Part shown: positions 26,850 through 36,438 of the stretch, piece after piece
Numbering within the stretch: position 1 is the stretch's first letter
Layout: the number at the start of each line of letters is the position of its first letter
Assembly (NCBI RefSeq): GCF_037023745.1
Contig: NZ_CP146101.1
Span: 1,178,001 to 1,242,000 of the forward strand
Direction of reading: 5' to 3'
DNA: 64,000 bases
From: Streptomyces sp. SCSIO 30461
GTDB taxonomy: Bacteria; Actinomycetota; Actinomycetes; Streptomycetales; Streptomycetaceae
Program-made: the position numbers and the translations under genes
The notes under the pieces: model-generated
Databases searched by the model: none
Seen by the model: only the letters and a program-made list of their open reading frames with translations
What the model was told of the DNA's origin: nothing

Positions 26850-27235
26850 AGCTCTGCAGGGGATGCCGCCCACGAGCATGGGGCATGCACGGCTGGGGGG
26901 CGAACGCGCGGAGCCTCATCCCGGCCAGTCGCTTCCGGATTCACGGTGACGTCCACCTGGGATGTCCCCCTGGCGGGCATCAGCGCCGCCGAGCGGACCC
27001 GACCGGTCATCGCGTCGGGCGCCAGGTCGGCACCACGGCTAGGGCACGTGGCGGTGTGCAGCACCTCACCACTCACCGAGCCGAGCAGCAACCGCTTCAG
27101 CCCGGTGCGGCCATGGGAGCTGACCACCAGCAGGCGCGTGTGCTGCGCGGCATCCACCAGGGCGTGTGCGGGGCGGCGCCGCTCGGCGTGCGCTCGAATG
27201 TCCAGGCCCCCGCGGAACGGCTCGGGGTCTGACAC
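26828..27235 (-). pseudogene. Universal stress protein (UspA), C-terminal remnant
   Basis: The frame contains LVDAAQHTRLLVVSSHGRTG and LKRLLLGSVSGEVLHTATCP, the last strand and ATP-loop (G-2x-G-9x-GS) of UspA domains. The N-terminal part of the fold, with its ATP-binding Asp, is absent, and the 75 residues after the motif are not Usp-like. A truncated gene, not expected to be functional. Confidence 0.75.
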
Positions 27236-27376
27236 GGCCTGTCGCCATCACACGGGCCGACTGCGAACACGGCAACCCGTGCGCCGTCGCGTGTTCGAGG
27301 TGTCGCGTGATCGGGCAGAATCGGGAAGGGAGGGTTCCGTGCGGATCTTCGTCCGGACCTCGGAGGTGTGGCTCCC

Positions 27377-27520
27377 ATGGAGTGGTGGGTCTGGCTCGTC
27401 TTGGCGCTCGCGGTGCTCGCCCTGCTCGCCTTCTCGGCGCTGACCGTACAAGCCCGCCGGCGCAGAGGAGGCGTGATCGCTGGCGGAAAAGCCCGTCGGA
27501 GCAAAGGCGGTCTGTCATGA
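27377..27520 (+). CDS. 47-residue membrane peptide preceding PRC-barrel genes
   Basis: Begins MEWWVWLVLALAVLALLAFS: a single membrane helix followed by a basic tail (ARRRRGG to ARRSKGGLS). GGAGG is ten bases before the ATG. Its stop overlaps the ATG of the next gene (ATGA), so it is translated with the PRC-barrel protein. A small anchor or partner for it is a reasonable guess. Confidence 0.65.
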   Translation: MEWWVWLVLALAVLALLAFSALTVQARRRRGGVIAGGKARRSKGGLS

Positions 27521-28071
27521 CCGGTTGCCATCGGGCCAGCGAGATCGTCAGGAAGCCTGTCGTTACCCTCGGCGGCGACGACATCGCTCAGATCAAGGAC
27601 ATCGTGCTCGACGATCGCGGGACTGTCCGCTGTTTCACGCTCAGCGGCCGGGGTGTGCTCGCCGGTCCGATCAAACGCGTCCTACCGTGGTCCGAAGTGC
27701 ACGCGCTGGGGCCGGACGCCGTGATGATCCGCGTCGAGGACGCTCTAGAGGACGCCGACAGTGCCGAGGCCGCTGTGGGTCAGGGCGGGGGCGATGTGCT
27801 GGGAGCACGGATGATGACCGAGGACGGCACGGATCTCGGAAGGGTCACGGATGTCGTCATCGAGGCCGGGGAGACAGCGCAAGTCGTCGGCTATGAGGTC
27901 GACTCCCGCGCGAAGGAGGGACGGCTGCTGCTGCCCGTGATCGGGACCCTGGCCGCCTCCGCGGAAATGGTCGTGGTACCGCGGGCCACCGCTGAGTTCG
28001 CTGCCGGGGATCTCGGCAGCCTGCCAGCCGCCGTCGAGGCTCTCCGCAATCGACTCGCTCAGGAGACATGA
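27517..28071 (+). CDS. Two-domain PRC-barrel protein
   Basis: A 184-residue protein with two PRC-barrel units: residues about 10-75 (IVRKPVVTLGGDDIAQIKDI, LPWSEVHALGPDAVMIR) and 90-165 (LGARMMTEDGTDLGRVTDVV, LLLPVIGTLAASAEMVVVP). PRC barrels occur in RNA-maturation and membrane-associated proteins; the exact role here is unknown. It overlaps the genes on either side, forming a three-gene unit. The following gene is a paralogous version. Confidence 0.82.
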   Translation: MTGCHRASEIVRKPVVTLGGDDIAQIKDIVLDDRGTVRCFTLSGRGVLAGPIKRVLPWSEVHALGPDAVMIRVEDALEDADSAEAAVGQGGGDVLGARMMTEDGTDLGRVTDVVIEAGETAQVVGYEVDSRAKEGRLLLPVIGTLAASAEMVVVPRATAEFAAGDLGSLPAAVEALRNRLAQET

Positions 28072-28508
28072 TGCTCTTCAGTGACGTCCGGAGCCGGAGC
28101 GTGATCAGTGTCTCCGGTGCTGAGACGGTCGGCACCATTGCCGCCTGCACCATCGCCGCCTCCCCGTCTCGGGTCGCGGGCTTCCGGCTCAAGACCAGAG
28201 GCATGGGCGGCCATGTCCTGCCCTGGGACGACGTTCTCGCGATGGGAAACGACGCGGTCACCATACGCTCGGCTGAGAACCTGCAGGCCGGCAAAGACGT
28301 TGATTCCGCGGACCCGGTTCACAAGAGTCGTGAGCCCCTCGGCAAACCCTTGCTGACCGAGAACGGCGAGGTCCTGGGCACAGTCATCGACATCGACTTC
28401 GACGAAAGAACCGGCCGCATCAGTCGACTGATCAGCACGGAAGCGGAGATCAGGGGGGACCAGATCCTCGGCACGGGCACCTTCGCGCTGGTCGTCGGCG
28501 CCGACTGA
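28068..28508 (+). CDS. Second PRC-barrel protein
   Basis: A 146-residue protein with a weak first barrel (MLFSDVRSRSVISVSGAETV, VLPWDDVLAMGNDAVTIRS) and a clear second one (KPLLTENGEVLGTVIDIDFD, ERTGRISRLISTE). It overlaps the stop of the preceding gene by ATGA. The pair probably forms a hetero-complex. A small hairpin follows. Confidence 0.8.
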   Translation: MMLFSDVRSRSVISVSGAETVGTIAACTIAASPSRVAGFRLKTRGMGGHVLPWDDVLAMGNDAVTIRSAENLQAGKDVDSADPVHKSREPLGKPLLTENGEVLGTVIDIDFDERTGRISRLISTEAEIRGDQILGTGTFALVVGAD

Positions 28509-28518
28509 CGGAGTGCCC

Positions 28519-28536
28519 ACGCGTTCGCCAACGCGT
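28519..28536. terminator. Hairpin ACGCGTT-CGCC-AACGCGT
   Basis: Seven-base perfect arms begin eleven bases after the stop of the second PRC-barrel gene. It probably marks the end of the transcript, though it is followed by an AGGAGG and could instead be a leader element. Confidence 0.45.
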
Positions 28537-28633
28537 AGGAGGTTCACCCACTGTGATGGCGGGAGAGATGGCGTGACCAAAGCGCGTGGAACCATGACCC
28601 GCCTGGACCACGCGGGGCGAGAAGGTGACTGTC

Positions 28634-29075
28634 GTGAAGCCGACGTTCTCCCTGGGCAGGATCGCTGGGGTTACGAGTCGGTGTGCACGGGAGCGCCGTG
28701 GTCATCGTCGTGGTGATCGGGCTGTTCCTCGTGGCCCGGCTGCCCGCCGCCCATCCCGACCGGCCGGATCGGCAGTACGCGATCACCGCGCTGGCCGCCG
28801 CGGTGATGTTGCTGCCATCCCCGCTCGCCCACGAGCTGAGCCACGCCGTCGTGGCCCGGCGAGCCCGTCGCCGCGGCGATGGTGCCGATCGAGGACGTGC
28901 CCACCCGCGCCCCGACGATCCGCTCACGGATGCCCTGCCCGCGCCCGAGAGCAGCCCCGCACACCGCACGGTGGTCGTGGCGGACGGTGCGGTCGTCGGC
29001 GTGGTCACCGGTTCCGATGTCAGTAGGGTGACATCATGGCTTGCCTCCGCCGGATGGCGGAAGCGGGCCGCCTGA
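28634..29075 (+). pseudogene. Site-2 protease (M50) with CBS domain, broken
   Basis: Pieces of one membrane metalloprotease lie in three frames. MKPTFSLGRIAGV starts at GTG 28634; GVHGSAVVIVVVIGLFLVAR and the zinc motif in LAHELSHAVVARR follow in the frame of 28683; PVAAAMVPIEDVPTRAPT is in the third frame; and HRTVVVADGAVVGVVTGSDV, the end of a CBS domain, returns to the second. The middle of the protease, including the second zinc ligand, is deleted. The order of the pieces is that of intact Streptomyces proteins, so this is decay in place. Confidence 0.82.
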
Positions 29076-29162
29076 GTCCGGCCGCGCGACCGGCCCGTCC
29101 GGGGCCGCCGCAGGTGAACGCAGCCATGCTGACCGCTTACAGCAGGAGCGGAGAACGAGGCC

Positions 29163-30488
29163 GTGGACGGATATTGGTGGGACATCGCGCTCATCGCCGC
29201 CCTCATCGTCCTCAACGCTCTCTTCGCGGGAACCGAGATCGCCTTGGTATCCCTGCGTGAGAGCCAGCTGCGCAGGCTGCGCCGGAGAGGCGGTTCCGCG
29301 GCGGCCCGACTCATTCGGCTGACGGACGATCCCAACCGCTATCTCGCCACGATCCAGATCGGCATCACCCTGGCGGGCTTCCTCGCCTCGGCCACCGCTG
29401 CCGTCTCCCTCGCGGAGCCGCTCGTACCCCTTCTGGGCTTCGCGGGTCAGGCAGCCGCGCCGCTCGCCGTGGCTGTCGTGACCGCCCTGCTCGCCTTCGT
29501 CACCCTGGTCGCAGGAGAGCTCGCGCCCAAACGGCTGGCGATGCAGTTTCCACAGCGCTGGTCCCTCATCGCCGCCACGCCCTTGAACACACTGGCGACG
29601 TTGTCCCGTCCCATCGTCTGGGCCCTCAGCCGTGCTACGAACCTCGTGGTCAGACTGCTGGGGGGCGACCCGAAAGCAGGCAAACAGCCCCCCACACCGG
29701 AGGAGCTCCGCGACATGGTGGTCAGCCACCGGGGACTCACGCCGGAGCAGCGCACCATCATCTCCAGCGCCCTGGAGATCCACGAACGCACCCTCCTCGC
29801 GGCACTGGTGCCCCGCCGAGCGGTGTTCACCCTGTCCACGGAGGTGCCGGCGGCCAGGGCCCGTACCGAGCTCGCCCGTGCGGGGCACTCCCGGGCGCCC
29901 GTCGTCGCGGCAGCCGGCCTAGAGGAGGTGGTCGGGGTGGTTCACATCAAGGACGTGACCATCAGCGATGATGAGACGCCGGTGGGCGAACTGGCTCGCC
30001 CGGCTACGGTATTCACGGAGTTCATGAAGGTCACCCAGGCGCTGCGCCGCTTCCAGGAGGACAGACAGCAGTTCGCCCTCGTCACCGACGAACACGGCTC
30101 GGTCGAGGGCATCGTCACCCTCGAAGACCTGCTGGAAGAGATCGTCGGAGAGATCTACGACGAGACCGACCCCGACATCCAGAGCGTGGCCCCGCAGCCG
30201 GACGGCTCCTGGCTGGTACCAGGTGCCTTTCCGGTCCACGACCTGCCCGACCTCGGGATCGATCCCTCCGACCTGCCTGAATCCTCCCCGTACGCCACCG
30301 TCGCAGGCCTGATCCTGCACGACCTGGGGCGGCTTCCCGACCCGGGTGCGGGCGTCAAGGTCGGCCATTGGCGCCTCGACGTCACCGTGGTCGAGCGCGG
30401 GGCCATCGAGGAGGTACGGATCCGGCGGACCGACGACCGCCGCATCCGCCGTGCCGGGGGTGGGTCGCTGGACGGAGGGCAGTCGTAG
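29163..30488 (+). CDS. CNNM/CBS membrane protein (CorC/HlyC-type)
   Basis: A 441-residue protein: CNNM membrane domain (residues about 1-190, NALFAGTEIALVSLRESQLR, VAGELAPKRLAMQFPQRWSL), two CBS domains (about 205-330, VVHIKDVTISDDETPVGELA, FALVTDEHGSVEGIVTLEDL), then a CorC_HlyC transporter-associated domain. The family includes Mg/Co efflux regulators. The motif after TLEDLLEEIVGEIYDE is intact. GTG at 29163 is chosen; the upstream sequence belongs to the M50 remnant. Confidence 0.88.
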   Translation: MDGYWWDIALIAALIVLNALFAGTEIALVSLRESQLRRLRRRGGSAAARLIRLTDDPNRYLATIQIGITLAGFLASATAAVSLAEPLVPLLGFAGQAAAPLAVAVVTALLAFVTLVAGELAPKRLAMQFPQRWSLIAATPLNTLATLSRPIVWALSRATNLVVRLLGGDPKAGKQPPTPEELRDMVVSHRGLTPEQRTIISSALEIHERTLLAALVPRRAVFTLSTEVPAARARTELARAGHSRAPVVAAAGLEEVVGVVHIKDVTISDDETPVGELARPATVFTEFMKVTQALRRFQEDRQQFALVTDEHGSVEGIVTLEDLLEEIVGEIYDETDPDIQSVAPQPDGSWLVPGAFPVHDLPDLGIDPSDLPESSPYATVAGLILHDLGRLPDPGAGVKVGHWRLDVTVVERGAIEEVRIRRTDDRRIRRAGGGSLDGGQS

Positions 30489-30658
30489 GCAGGCTCATCC
30501 GACACCGCCGTCCCCGCGTCCGGGACCCCTCTGCTCGGTCACGCAACGCGTGACAGCGGCCGGCCGAACATCGTCACGATGACGGCGGCACGGTGGGCGG
30601 ACCTGACGGCCGCTGTGAAGGCTGGAGAGTACGACGTGATCGCCTGAAAGTAGGTCCC

Positions 30659-30829
30659 GTGCCGAAGTGCCCCCAGTGTGATGCCGAGTGCCCCACGGAT
30701 TCGGAGAACGGGTTGCCGTGGTGCGCGCGGTGCGGGGCGTTCTTCGGGCTTTCCCTGCCCGCCTGCCGGGGACTGTGGTGGTGGCGCGGTGCCGCCACTC
30801 GTCAGCCGGTCCGGCCGCGCGAGCACTGA
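30659..30829 (+). CDS. Small putative zinc-ribbon protein
   Basis: A possible 56-residue protein starting at GTG with AAAGTAGG before it. [18 protein letters not shown] and [13 protein letters not shown] contain two CxxC pairs plus a further Cys, enough for one zinc ribbon; the tail is Trp/Arg-rich. Short and unplaced, but the Cys spacing is not expected from a random frame. Confidence 0.45.
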   Translation: MPKCPQCDAECPTDSENGLPWCARCGAFFGLSLPACRGLWWWRGAATRQPVRPREH

Positions 30830-30908
30830 GGCAGCACCCCCCCGCCCCGTCTGTGCGCTGCCCCGTGGCGCATGGGTGGGGCATAGGCGGGTGCGCAAGG
30901 ATGGGGGC

Positions 30909-32951
30909 ATGCCCAACCGACTCGCGCAGGCCACGTCCCCCTATCTCCTCCAGCACGCGGACAATCCGGTCGACTGGTGGCCATGGGAGACGGACGCGTT
31001 CGAGGAAGCCCGGCGGCGCGATGTCCCCGTGTTCCTGAGCGTCGGCTACTCCGCATGCCACTGGTGTCACGTGATGGCGCACGAGTCCTTCGAGGACGAC
31101 GACACCGCCGCGTACATGAACGAGCACTTCGTGTCCGTCAAGGTGGACCGTGAGGAGCGGCCCGATGTGGACGCCGTCTATATGGAGGCCGTGCAGGCCG
31201 CCACGGGGCAGGGCGGCTGGCCCATGTCCGTGTTCATGACACCGGACGGGAAGCCCTTCTACTTCGGCACCTACTTCCCGCCCGAGGCCCGCCATGGCAT
31301 GGCGTCCTTCCGGCAGGTGCTCGAAGGCGTCCACAGCGCGTGGACGAGTCGGCGCGACGAGGTGGGCGAAGTCGCCGCGAAGATCACTAGGGACCTTGCC
31401 GAGCGGCAGCTGAGCACCGGGGATGCCGGAACGCCCACCGAGGAGACCCAAACCCTGGCACTCCTCCAACTGACCCGGGACGTCGATCCCGCGAGCGGGT
31501 GGTTCACGGGAGATACCAAGTTCCCGCCGTCGATGGTGATCGAGTTCCTGTTGCGCCACCACGCGCGGGCCGGCTCCGTGGCCGCGCTGGAGATGGCGGA
31601 AGGGCTGTGCGGCGCGATGGCCCGTTCGAGCCTGTACGACCAGGTGGGAGGTGGGTTTCACCGGTACGTACTCACGCCGAGAGTCGGTGGTCCTTTGGTA
31701 CCGCACTTCGAGAAGATGCTCTACGACAATGCGCTGCTGTGCCGGGTCTACGCCCACCTGTGGCGGCTGACCGGCAGCGAGTCCGCCCGTCGGGTCGCCC
31801 TGGAGACGGCGGACTTCATGGTGCGGGAGCTGCGCACGGCCGAAGGCGGCTTCGCATCGGCCCTCGACGCCGACAGCGCCGTCGACCACAAAAGCGCGCG
31901 GCACGTCGAAGGAGCGCACTACGTCTGGACGCCCGAGCAACTGACCGCGGTGCTGGGCGCGGAGGACGCGGCGTTCGCGGCGGGCTACTTCGGGGTGACC
32001 CGGGAGGGCACCTTCGAGGAGGGCGCGTCCGTGCTCCAGTTGCCGCAGGACGGGCCTGCCGAGGATGCCGCGCGCATCGCCTCCGTGCGGCAGCGTCTGC
32101 TCGCCGCACGTGAGCAACGACCGCGGCCGGGTCGGGACGACAAGATCGTCGCGGCCTGGAACGGGCTGGCGGTCGCCGCGCTCGCCGAGGTGGGCGGCTA
32201 CTTCGACCGGCCCGACCTGGTCGAGCGGGCCACAGAGGCGGCCGATCTGCTCGTGCGGCTGCACCTGGACACCGGCGGGCGACTGGTCCGGACCTCGAAG
32301 GACGGTCGGGCCGGTGCCAACGCGGGTGTGCTGGAGGACTACGCGGATGTCGCCGAGGGCTTCCTCGCGCTGGCGGCCGTCACCGCCGAGGGGGTCTGGC
32401 TGGAGTTCGCGGGACTGCTGCTGGACGGGGTGCGTGACCGCTTCACCGGAGCCGAAGGGGAGTTGTACGACACCGCCGATGACGCCGAGCGGCTCATCAG
32501 GCGCCCGCAGGACCCCACGGACAACGCCACGCCATCCGGCTGGACCGCCGCGGCCGGTGCCTTGCTGTCGTACGCCGCGCACACCGGGTCCGAGGCCCAT
32601 CGCACCGCCGCCGAGCAGGCGTTGGGCGTGGTCAAGGCGCTGGGCCCGCGGGTGCCGCGCTTCATCGGCTGGGGGCTCGCCGCCGCCGAGGCGCTGCTGG
32701 ACGGGCCGCGTGAGGTCGCGGTCGTCGGACCTCCGGGCGACCCCGCGACGCGCGCTCTGCACCGTGCCGCGCTGCTCGGTATCGCACCTGGCGCGGTCGT
32801 TGCGGCGGGGGAGCCTGACAGTGGGGAGTTCCCGCTGCTCGCGGACCGGCCGCTGGTGGGCGGGGGGCCCGCTGCCTATGTCTGCCGGCACTTCGTCTGC
32901 GCTGCTCCCGTGACGGACGAGGCGGGGCTGGCGCGGGGGCTGACGCCGTAG
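30909..32951 (+). CDS. YyaL-like thioredoxin-domain / AGE-fold protein
   Basis: A 680-residue protein. The N-terminal thioredoxin-like domain (residues 1-165) starts [20 protein letters not shown] and has the [12 protein letters not shown] motif near residue 45. The rest is the (alpha/alpha)6 barrel seen in N-acylglucosamine epimerase-like proteins ([31 protein letters not shown]). Human SPATA20 and bacterial YyaL belong here; the reaction is unknown. ATG at 30909 is the conserved start. High confidence in family, none in function. Confidence 0.9.
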   Translation: MPNRLAQATSPYLLQHADNPVDWWPWETDAFEEARRRDVPVFLSVGYSACHWCHVMAHESFEDDDTAAYMNEHFVSVKVDREERPDVDAVYMEAVQAATGQGGWPMSVFMTPDGKPFYFGTYFPPEARHGMASFRQVLEGVHSAWTSRRDEVGEVAAKITRDLAERQLSTGDAGTPTEETQTLALLQLTRDVDPASGWFTGDTKFPPSMVIEFLLRHHARAGSVAALEMAEGLCGAMARSSLYDQVGGGFHRYVLTPRVGGPLVPHFEKMLYDNALLCRVYAHLWRLTGSESARRVALETADFMVRELRTAEGGFASALDADSAVDHKSARHVEGAHYVWTPEQLTAVLGAEDAAFAAGYFGVTREGTFEEGASVLQLPQDGPAEDAARIASVRQRLLAAREQRPRPGRDDKIVAAWNGLAVAALAEVGGYFDRPDLVERATEAADLLVRLHLDTGGRLVRTSKDGRAGANAGVLEDYADVAEGFLALAAVTAEGVWLEFAGLLLDGVRDRFTGAEGELYDTADDAERLIRRPQDPTDNATPSGWTAAAGALLSYAAHTGSEAHRTAAEQALGVVKALGPRVPRFIGWGLAAAEALLDGPREVAVVGPPGDPATRALHRAALLGIAPGAVVAAGEPDSGEFPLLADRPLVGGGPAAYVCRHFVCAAPVTDEAGLARGLTP

Positions 32952-33033
32952 GGGGCGGGCGCGGTCCGGGAACACGATCAGGTCGGCTCGCCGGGGGTGC
33001 TCCGTGGCGCCCGTCCGCCCCTGGCGGCGGGGA

Positions 33034-33726
33034 TCAGGCGTGCTGGTACGCCACCAGGGAGATGCCCACGTAGTGGACGACGAAGGCGGCCAGTGTGAAC
33101 GAGTGGAAGACCTCGTGGAAGCCGAACCAGCGCGGGGACGGGTTCGGGCGCTTGATCCCGTAGATCACGCCGCCCACGCTGTAGAGGAGACCGCCGATGA
33201 TCACGAGGACCAGTACCGCGACCCCGCCCTTGCGCATGAAGTCCGGCAGGAAGAAGACCGCCGCCCAGCCCATGGCGATGTAGCAGGGCGTGTACAGCCA
33301 GCGAGGGGCGCCCACCCAGAACACCCGGAAGGCGATTCCCGCCACCGCTGCCGCCCAGACCGCCCATAGGAGCACCCGCGCGGTGGAGTCCGGCAGGAGG
33401 AGCAGCGTCAGCGGGGTATAGGTACCCGCGATGATCAGGAAGATGTTCGCGTGGTCCAGGCGGCGCAGTACGGCCTCGCCCCTCGGGCCCCAGTCGCCTC
33501 GGTGGTAGAGGGCGCTCACACCGAAGAGCAGACAGGCGGTGAGCGTGTAGATACCGCAGGCGATCCGGCCGCGCGTCGAGTCCGCGAGAGCCGTCAGCAC
33601 GATGCCCGCGATGATCACGGCGGGAAACATCCCGGCGTGCAGCCATCCGCGCAGGCGAGGCTTCAGTGCCTTCGGGTGGTCGATCTCGGTGGTCACGTCG
33701 GTCGCGGCTGAGGCGGCTGCTGTCAT
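33034..33726 (-). CDS. HlyIII / PAQR-family membrane protein
   Basis: A 230-residue seven-helix protein. Ser/His ligands of the family are visible: GVSALYHRGDW near residue 70, RRLDHANIFLIIAGTYTPL near 88, and FHEVFHSFTLAAFVVHYV near the end. These residues bind zinc in the adiponectin-receptor fold. Bacterial members are called hemolysin III, though the physiological role is unclear. It is divergent from pckG. Confidence 0.9.
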   Translation of the reverse strand: MTAAASAATDVTTEIDHPKALKPRLRGWLHAGMFPAVIIAGIVLTALADSTRGRIACGIYTLTACLLFGVSALYHRGDWGPRGEAVLRRLDHANIFLIIAGTYTPLTLLLLPDSTARVLLWAVWAAAVAGIAFRVFWVGAPRWLYTPCYIAMGWAAVFFLPDFMRKGGVAVLVLVIIGGLLYSVGGVIYGIKRPNPSPRWFGFHEVFHSFTLAAFVVHYVGISLVAYQHA

Positions 33727-33790
33727 GACCGGAATGCTACCTACGCCTCCGTAACCTCACGGAGCGGAGTGCCCTCGGTGTGCGGACATT

Positions 33791-33839
33791 CATATGGACA
33801 GAGTGGCCATGCTCACGTGAGAGGTCCTCTGGACATATG
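33791..33839. promoter_or_regulatory. Imperfect inverted repeat upstream of pckG
   Basis: CATATGGACAGAG (33791-33803) and CTCTGGACATATG (33827-33839) are complementary in 11 of 13 positions, with 23 bases between. It lies in the only non-coding gap between divergent HlyIII and pckG, about 120 bases before the latter's start. A regulator site or an overlapping-promoter element is likely; which factor is unknown. Confidence 0.5.
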
Positions 33840-33956
33840 CGCACACGGCACGGATGATCAGATGAGTGCGGTCGGCACCGGATGAGCGGCTACGAAGCAT
33901 CCGGGTCGCAGCCCCCACGGGGCAACCAACTTCAGACCCCTCACTTAGGAGCAATC

Positions 33957-35780
33957 GTGGCGCGCGACAACGCGGCTCCCGGCACCGTCCCCACCAACCA
34001 CCAGGAACTCATCGCATGGGTCGATGAGATAGCAGCGATCACGCAGCCGGACAGGGTGGTCTGGTGCGACGGGTCCGAGGCCGAGTACGACCGCCTGAGC
34101 GAGGAGCTCGTCGCCAAGGGCACCTTCCGCAAGCTGGACCCGATCAAGCGCCCGAACTCCTACTACGCCGCGTCCGACCCCTCCGACGTCGCCCGTGTCG
34201 AGGACCGCACCTTCATCTGCTCCGAGAAGGAGGCGGACGCGGGCCCGACGAACCACTGGAAGGCCCCCGCCGAGATGCGGGACATCTTCACCGGTGAGAA
34301 GGGGATCTTCCGCGGCTCGATGAAGGGCCGGACCATGTACGTGGTCCCCTTCTGCATGGGCCCGCTGGGCTCGCCGCTGTCCGCGCTCGGCGTCGAGATC
34401 ACCGACTCCGCCTATGTCGCGGTCTCCATGCGCACCATGACTCGCATGGGACAGGACGTCCTCGACCAGCTCGGCGAGGACGGCTTCTTCGTCAAGGCGG
34501 TGCACACCCTGGGCGCCCCGCTCGCCGACGGCGAGGCGGACGTGCCGTGGCCGTGCAACAGCACCAAGTACATCTCGCACTTCCCGGAGTCCCGCGAGAT
34601 CTGGTCGTACGGCTCCGGCTACGGCGGCAACGCGCTGCTCGGCAAGAAGTGCTACGCCCTGCGCATCGCCTCGGTGATGGCCCGCGACGAGGGCTGGCTC
34701 GCCGAGCACATGCTCGTGCTCAAGCTGACCCCGCCGCAGGGGGAGCCCAAGTACGTCGCCGCCGCCTTCCCGTCCGCCTGCGGCAAGACCAACCTGGCCA
34801 TGCTGGAGCCCACCATCTCGGGTTGGACCGTGGAGACCATCGGCGACGACATCGCCTGGATGCGCTTCGGCGAGGACGGCCTGCTCTACGCGATCAACCC
34901 CGAGGCGGGCTTCTTCGGCGTCGCGCCCGGCACGGGTGAGCACACCAACGCCAACGCCATGAAGACCCTGTGGGGCAACGCGGTCTTCACCAACGTGGCG
35001 CTCACCGACGACAACGACATCTGGTGGGAGGGTATGACGGAGGAGACTCCCGCCCACCTCACCGACTGGAAGGGCAACGACTGGACGCCCGCGTCGGACA
35101 CCCCGGCCGCGCACCCGAACGCCCGCTTCACCGTCCCCGCCTCGCAGTGCCCGATCATCGCGCCCGAGTGGGAGGACCCGAAGGGTGTGCCGATCTCGGC
35201 GATCCTCTTCGGTGGCCGCCGCGCCTCCGCCGTCCCGCTGGTGACCGAGTCCTTCGACTGGCAGCATGGTGTGTTCCTGGGTGCCAACGTGGCCTCCGAG
35301 AAGACCGCGGCCGCCGAGGGCAAGGTCGGCGAACTGCGCCGCGACCCGTTCGCGATGCTGCCGTTCTGCGGCTACAACATGGGCGACTACATGGCCCACT
35401 GGATCAAGGTCGGCCAGTCCGCCGACCAGGCGAAGCTGCCGAAGATCTACTACGTGAACTGGTTCCGCAAGAACGACGCCGGCAAGTTCGTCTGGCCCGG
35501 CTTCGGCGAGAACAGCCGTGTGCTGAAGTGGATCGTGGAACGCCTGGAGGGCAAGGCCGACGGCGTCGAGACCCCGATCGGCATCCTTCCGACCAGGGAG
35601 TCGCTGGACACCGAGGGCCTCGAAATGCCCGAGTCGGACCTGGACTTCCTGCTCAAGGTCGATGCCGACGTCTGGCGCGAGGAAGCCGCGCTGGTGCCCG
35701 AGCACCTCAACACCTTCGGTGACCACACACCGAAGGAACTGTGGGACGAGTACCGCGCACTGGTCACCCGACTGGGCTGA
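33957..35780 (+). CDS. pckG: Phosphoenolpyruvate carboxykinase (GTP)
   Basis: A 607-residue GTP-type PEPCK. GTG at 33957 is chosen because AGGAG is six bases upstream and the length then matches the family; an ATG at 33882 is in frame. Motifs: substrate and Mn sites ([34 protein letters not shown]), P-loop FPSACGKTN near residue 272 with the reactive Cys, and guanine-binding [13 protein letters not shown]. It converts oxaloacetate and GTP to PEP, the first step of gluconeogenesis. A strong terminator follows. Confidence 0.97.
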   Translation: MARDNAAPGTVPTNHQELIAWVDEIAAITQPDRVVWCDGSEAEYDRLSEELVAKGTFRKLDPIKRPNSYYAASDPSDVARVEDRTFICSEKEADAGPTNHWKAPAEMRDIFTGEKGIFRGSMKGRTMYVVPFCMGPLGSPLSALGVEITDSAYVAVSMRTMTRMGQDVLDQLGEDGFFVKAVHTLGAPLADGEADVPWPCNSTKYISHFPESREIWSYGSGYGGNALLGKKCYALRIASVMARDEGWLAEHMLVLKLTPPQGEPKYVAAAFPSACGKTNLAMLEPTISGWTVETIGDDIAWMRFGEDGLLYAINPEAGFFGVAPGTGEHTNANAMKTLWGNAVFTNVALTDDNDIWWEGMTEETPAHLTDWKGNDWTPASDTPAAHPNARFTVPASQCPIIAPEWEDPKGVPISAILFGGRRASAVPLVTESFDWQHGVFLGANVASEKTAAAEGKVGELRRDPFAMLPFCGYNMGDYMAHWIKVGQSADQAKLPKIYYVNWFRKNDAGKFVWPGFGENSRVLKWIVERLEGKADGVETPIGILPTRESLDTEGLEMPESDLDFLLKVDADVWREEAALVPEHLNTFGDHTPKELWDEYRALVTRLG

Positions 35781-35797
35781 ACCCCCACTCGGAGCTG

Positions 35798-35847
35798 AGG
35801 CCTGGGCCCGCACCGTACAACGGCGTACGGGGCGGGCCCAGGCCTTT
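35798..35847 (+). terminator. Intrinsic terminator after pckG
   Basis: AGGCCTGGGCCCGC (35798-35811) pairs with 35832-35845; inside it ACCGTAC/GTACGG extend the stem around AACGGC, and TTT follows. It starts 17 bases after the pckG stop and is one of the clearest terminators in the window. Confidence 0.85.
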
Positions 35848-35913
35848 ACCCGTCAGCAGCGGTGAGAGTGGCACCCGGCCCGCGCGTCTCTGCGGCACGC
35901 GGACCGGGGCCGT

Positions 35914-36309
35914 TCAGGGGGCGCCGACGAGTTGCGCGTCGCGCAGGGCGGCGGTGTGGGCGTCCATCCGCTCGGCCGACAGGATCGCGACGACCGTGTC
36001 GGCGCGCGAGGCGGCGACGACGAGAGCGCGACCGGCGAGCGCGAGGGCGCGCTCGTGCAGGACCGGGGGCTTGGCGCCGGTCGGTCCGGCATGCCTCACC
36101 GGCGGGGCGCCGCGCAGCCGGGCGACCTCGGCGGCGATGCGGTCGGCCTCGGTCGTCAGACCGAGCTCGTCGGTGACGGTGAGAAGCGCGGCGAGGTGGC
36201 CGGCGAGCTGGATGTCCAGCTCGTCCTCGCGGCTGCGGTGCGGGAAGTCGCAGGTGTCGGAGGCGTCCGCCATCGAGTGAACGGACTTGGAGCGGATCGG
36301 TTCGTACAT
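35914..36309 (-). CDS. Conserved hypothetical protein next to pckG
   Basis: A 131-residue soluble, mainly helical protein (REDELDIQLAGHLAALLTVT, HERALALAGRALVVAASRAD). I remember a similar small hypothetical gene beside pckG in S. coelicolor. No catalytic motif. Its ribosome site is inside the right arm of a perfect 11-bp stem, so translation may be controlled. Confidence 0.72.
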   Translation of the reverse strand: MYEPIRSKSVHSMADASDTCDFPHRSREDELDIQLAGHLAALLTVTDELGLTTEADRIAAEVARLRGAPPVRHAGPTGAKPPVLHERALALAGRALVVAASRADTVVAILSAERMDAHTAALRDAQLVGAP

Positions 36310-36312
36310 GGC

Positions 36313-36346
36313 GGATGGCCTCCCTCGCGCTGTCAGGAGGCCATCC
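36313..36346 (-). promoter_or_regulatory. Hairpin sequestering the ribosome site of the 35914-36309 gene
   Basis: On the message GGATGGCCTCC pairs perfectly with GGAGGCCATCC across 12 bases. The GGGAGG ribosome site, nine bases before the ATG, is in the second arm. In the folded state the ribosome could not bind, so a trigger (temperature, protein, sRNA or ribosome passage) would be needed. Confidence 0.6.
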
Positions 36347-36438
36347 TAGCTTGGATTCAGTCTAAAGTTGTGCCCGATCGTGAAAATGCTGCCGCAGGGC
36401 GCCGTCGGTCGCCGGGGTGCGGCGGCGCCTTCAGGGGC

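Noticed and set aside
30495..32975. 826-codon open frame on the minus strand
   Set aside because: It is antisense to the clear YyaL-like gene and has low-complexity Arg/Gly/Gln composition typical of GC-biased shadow frames.
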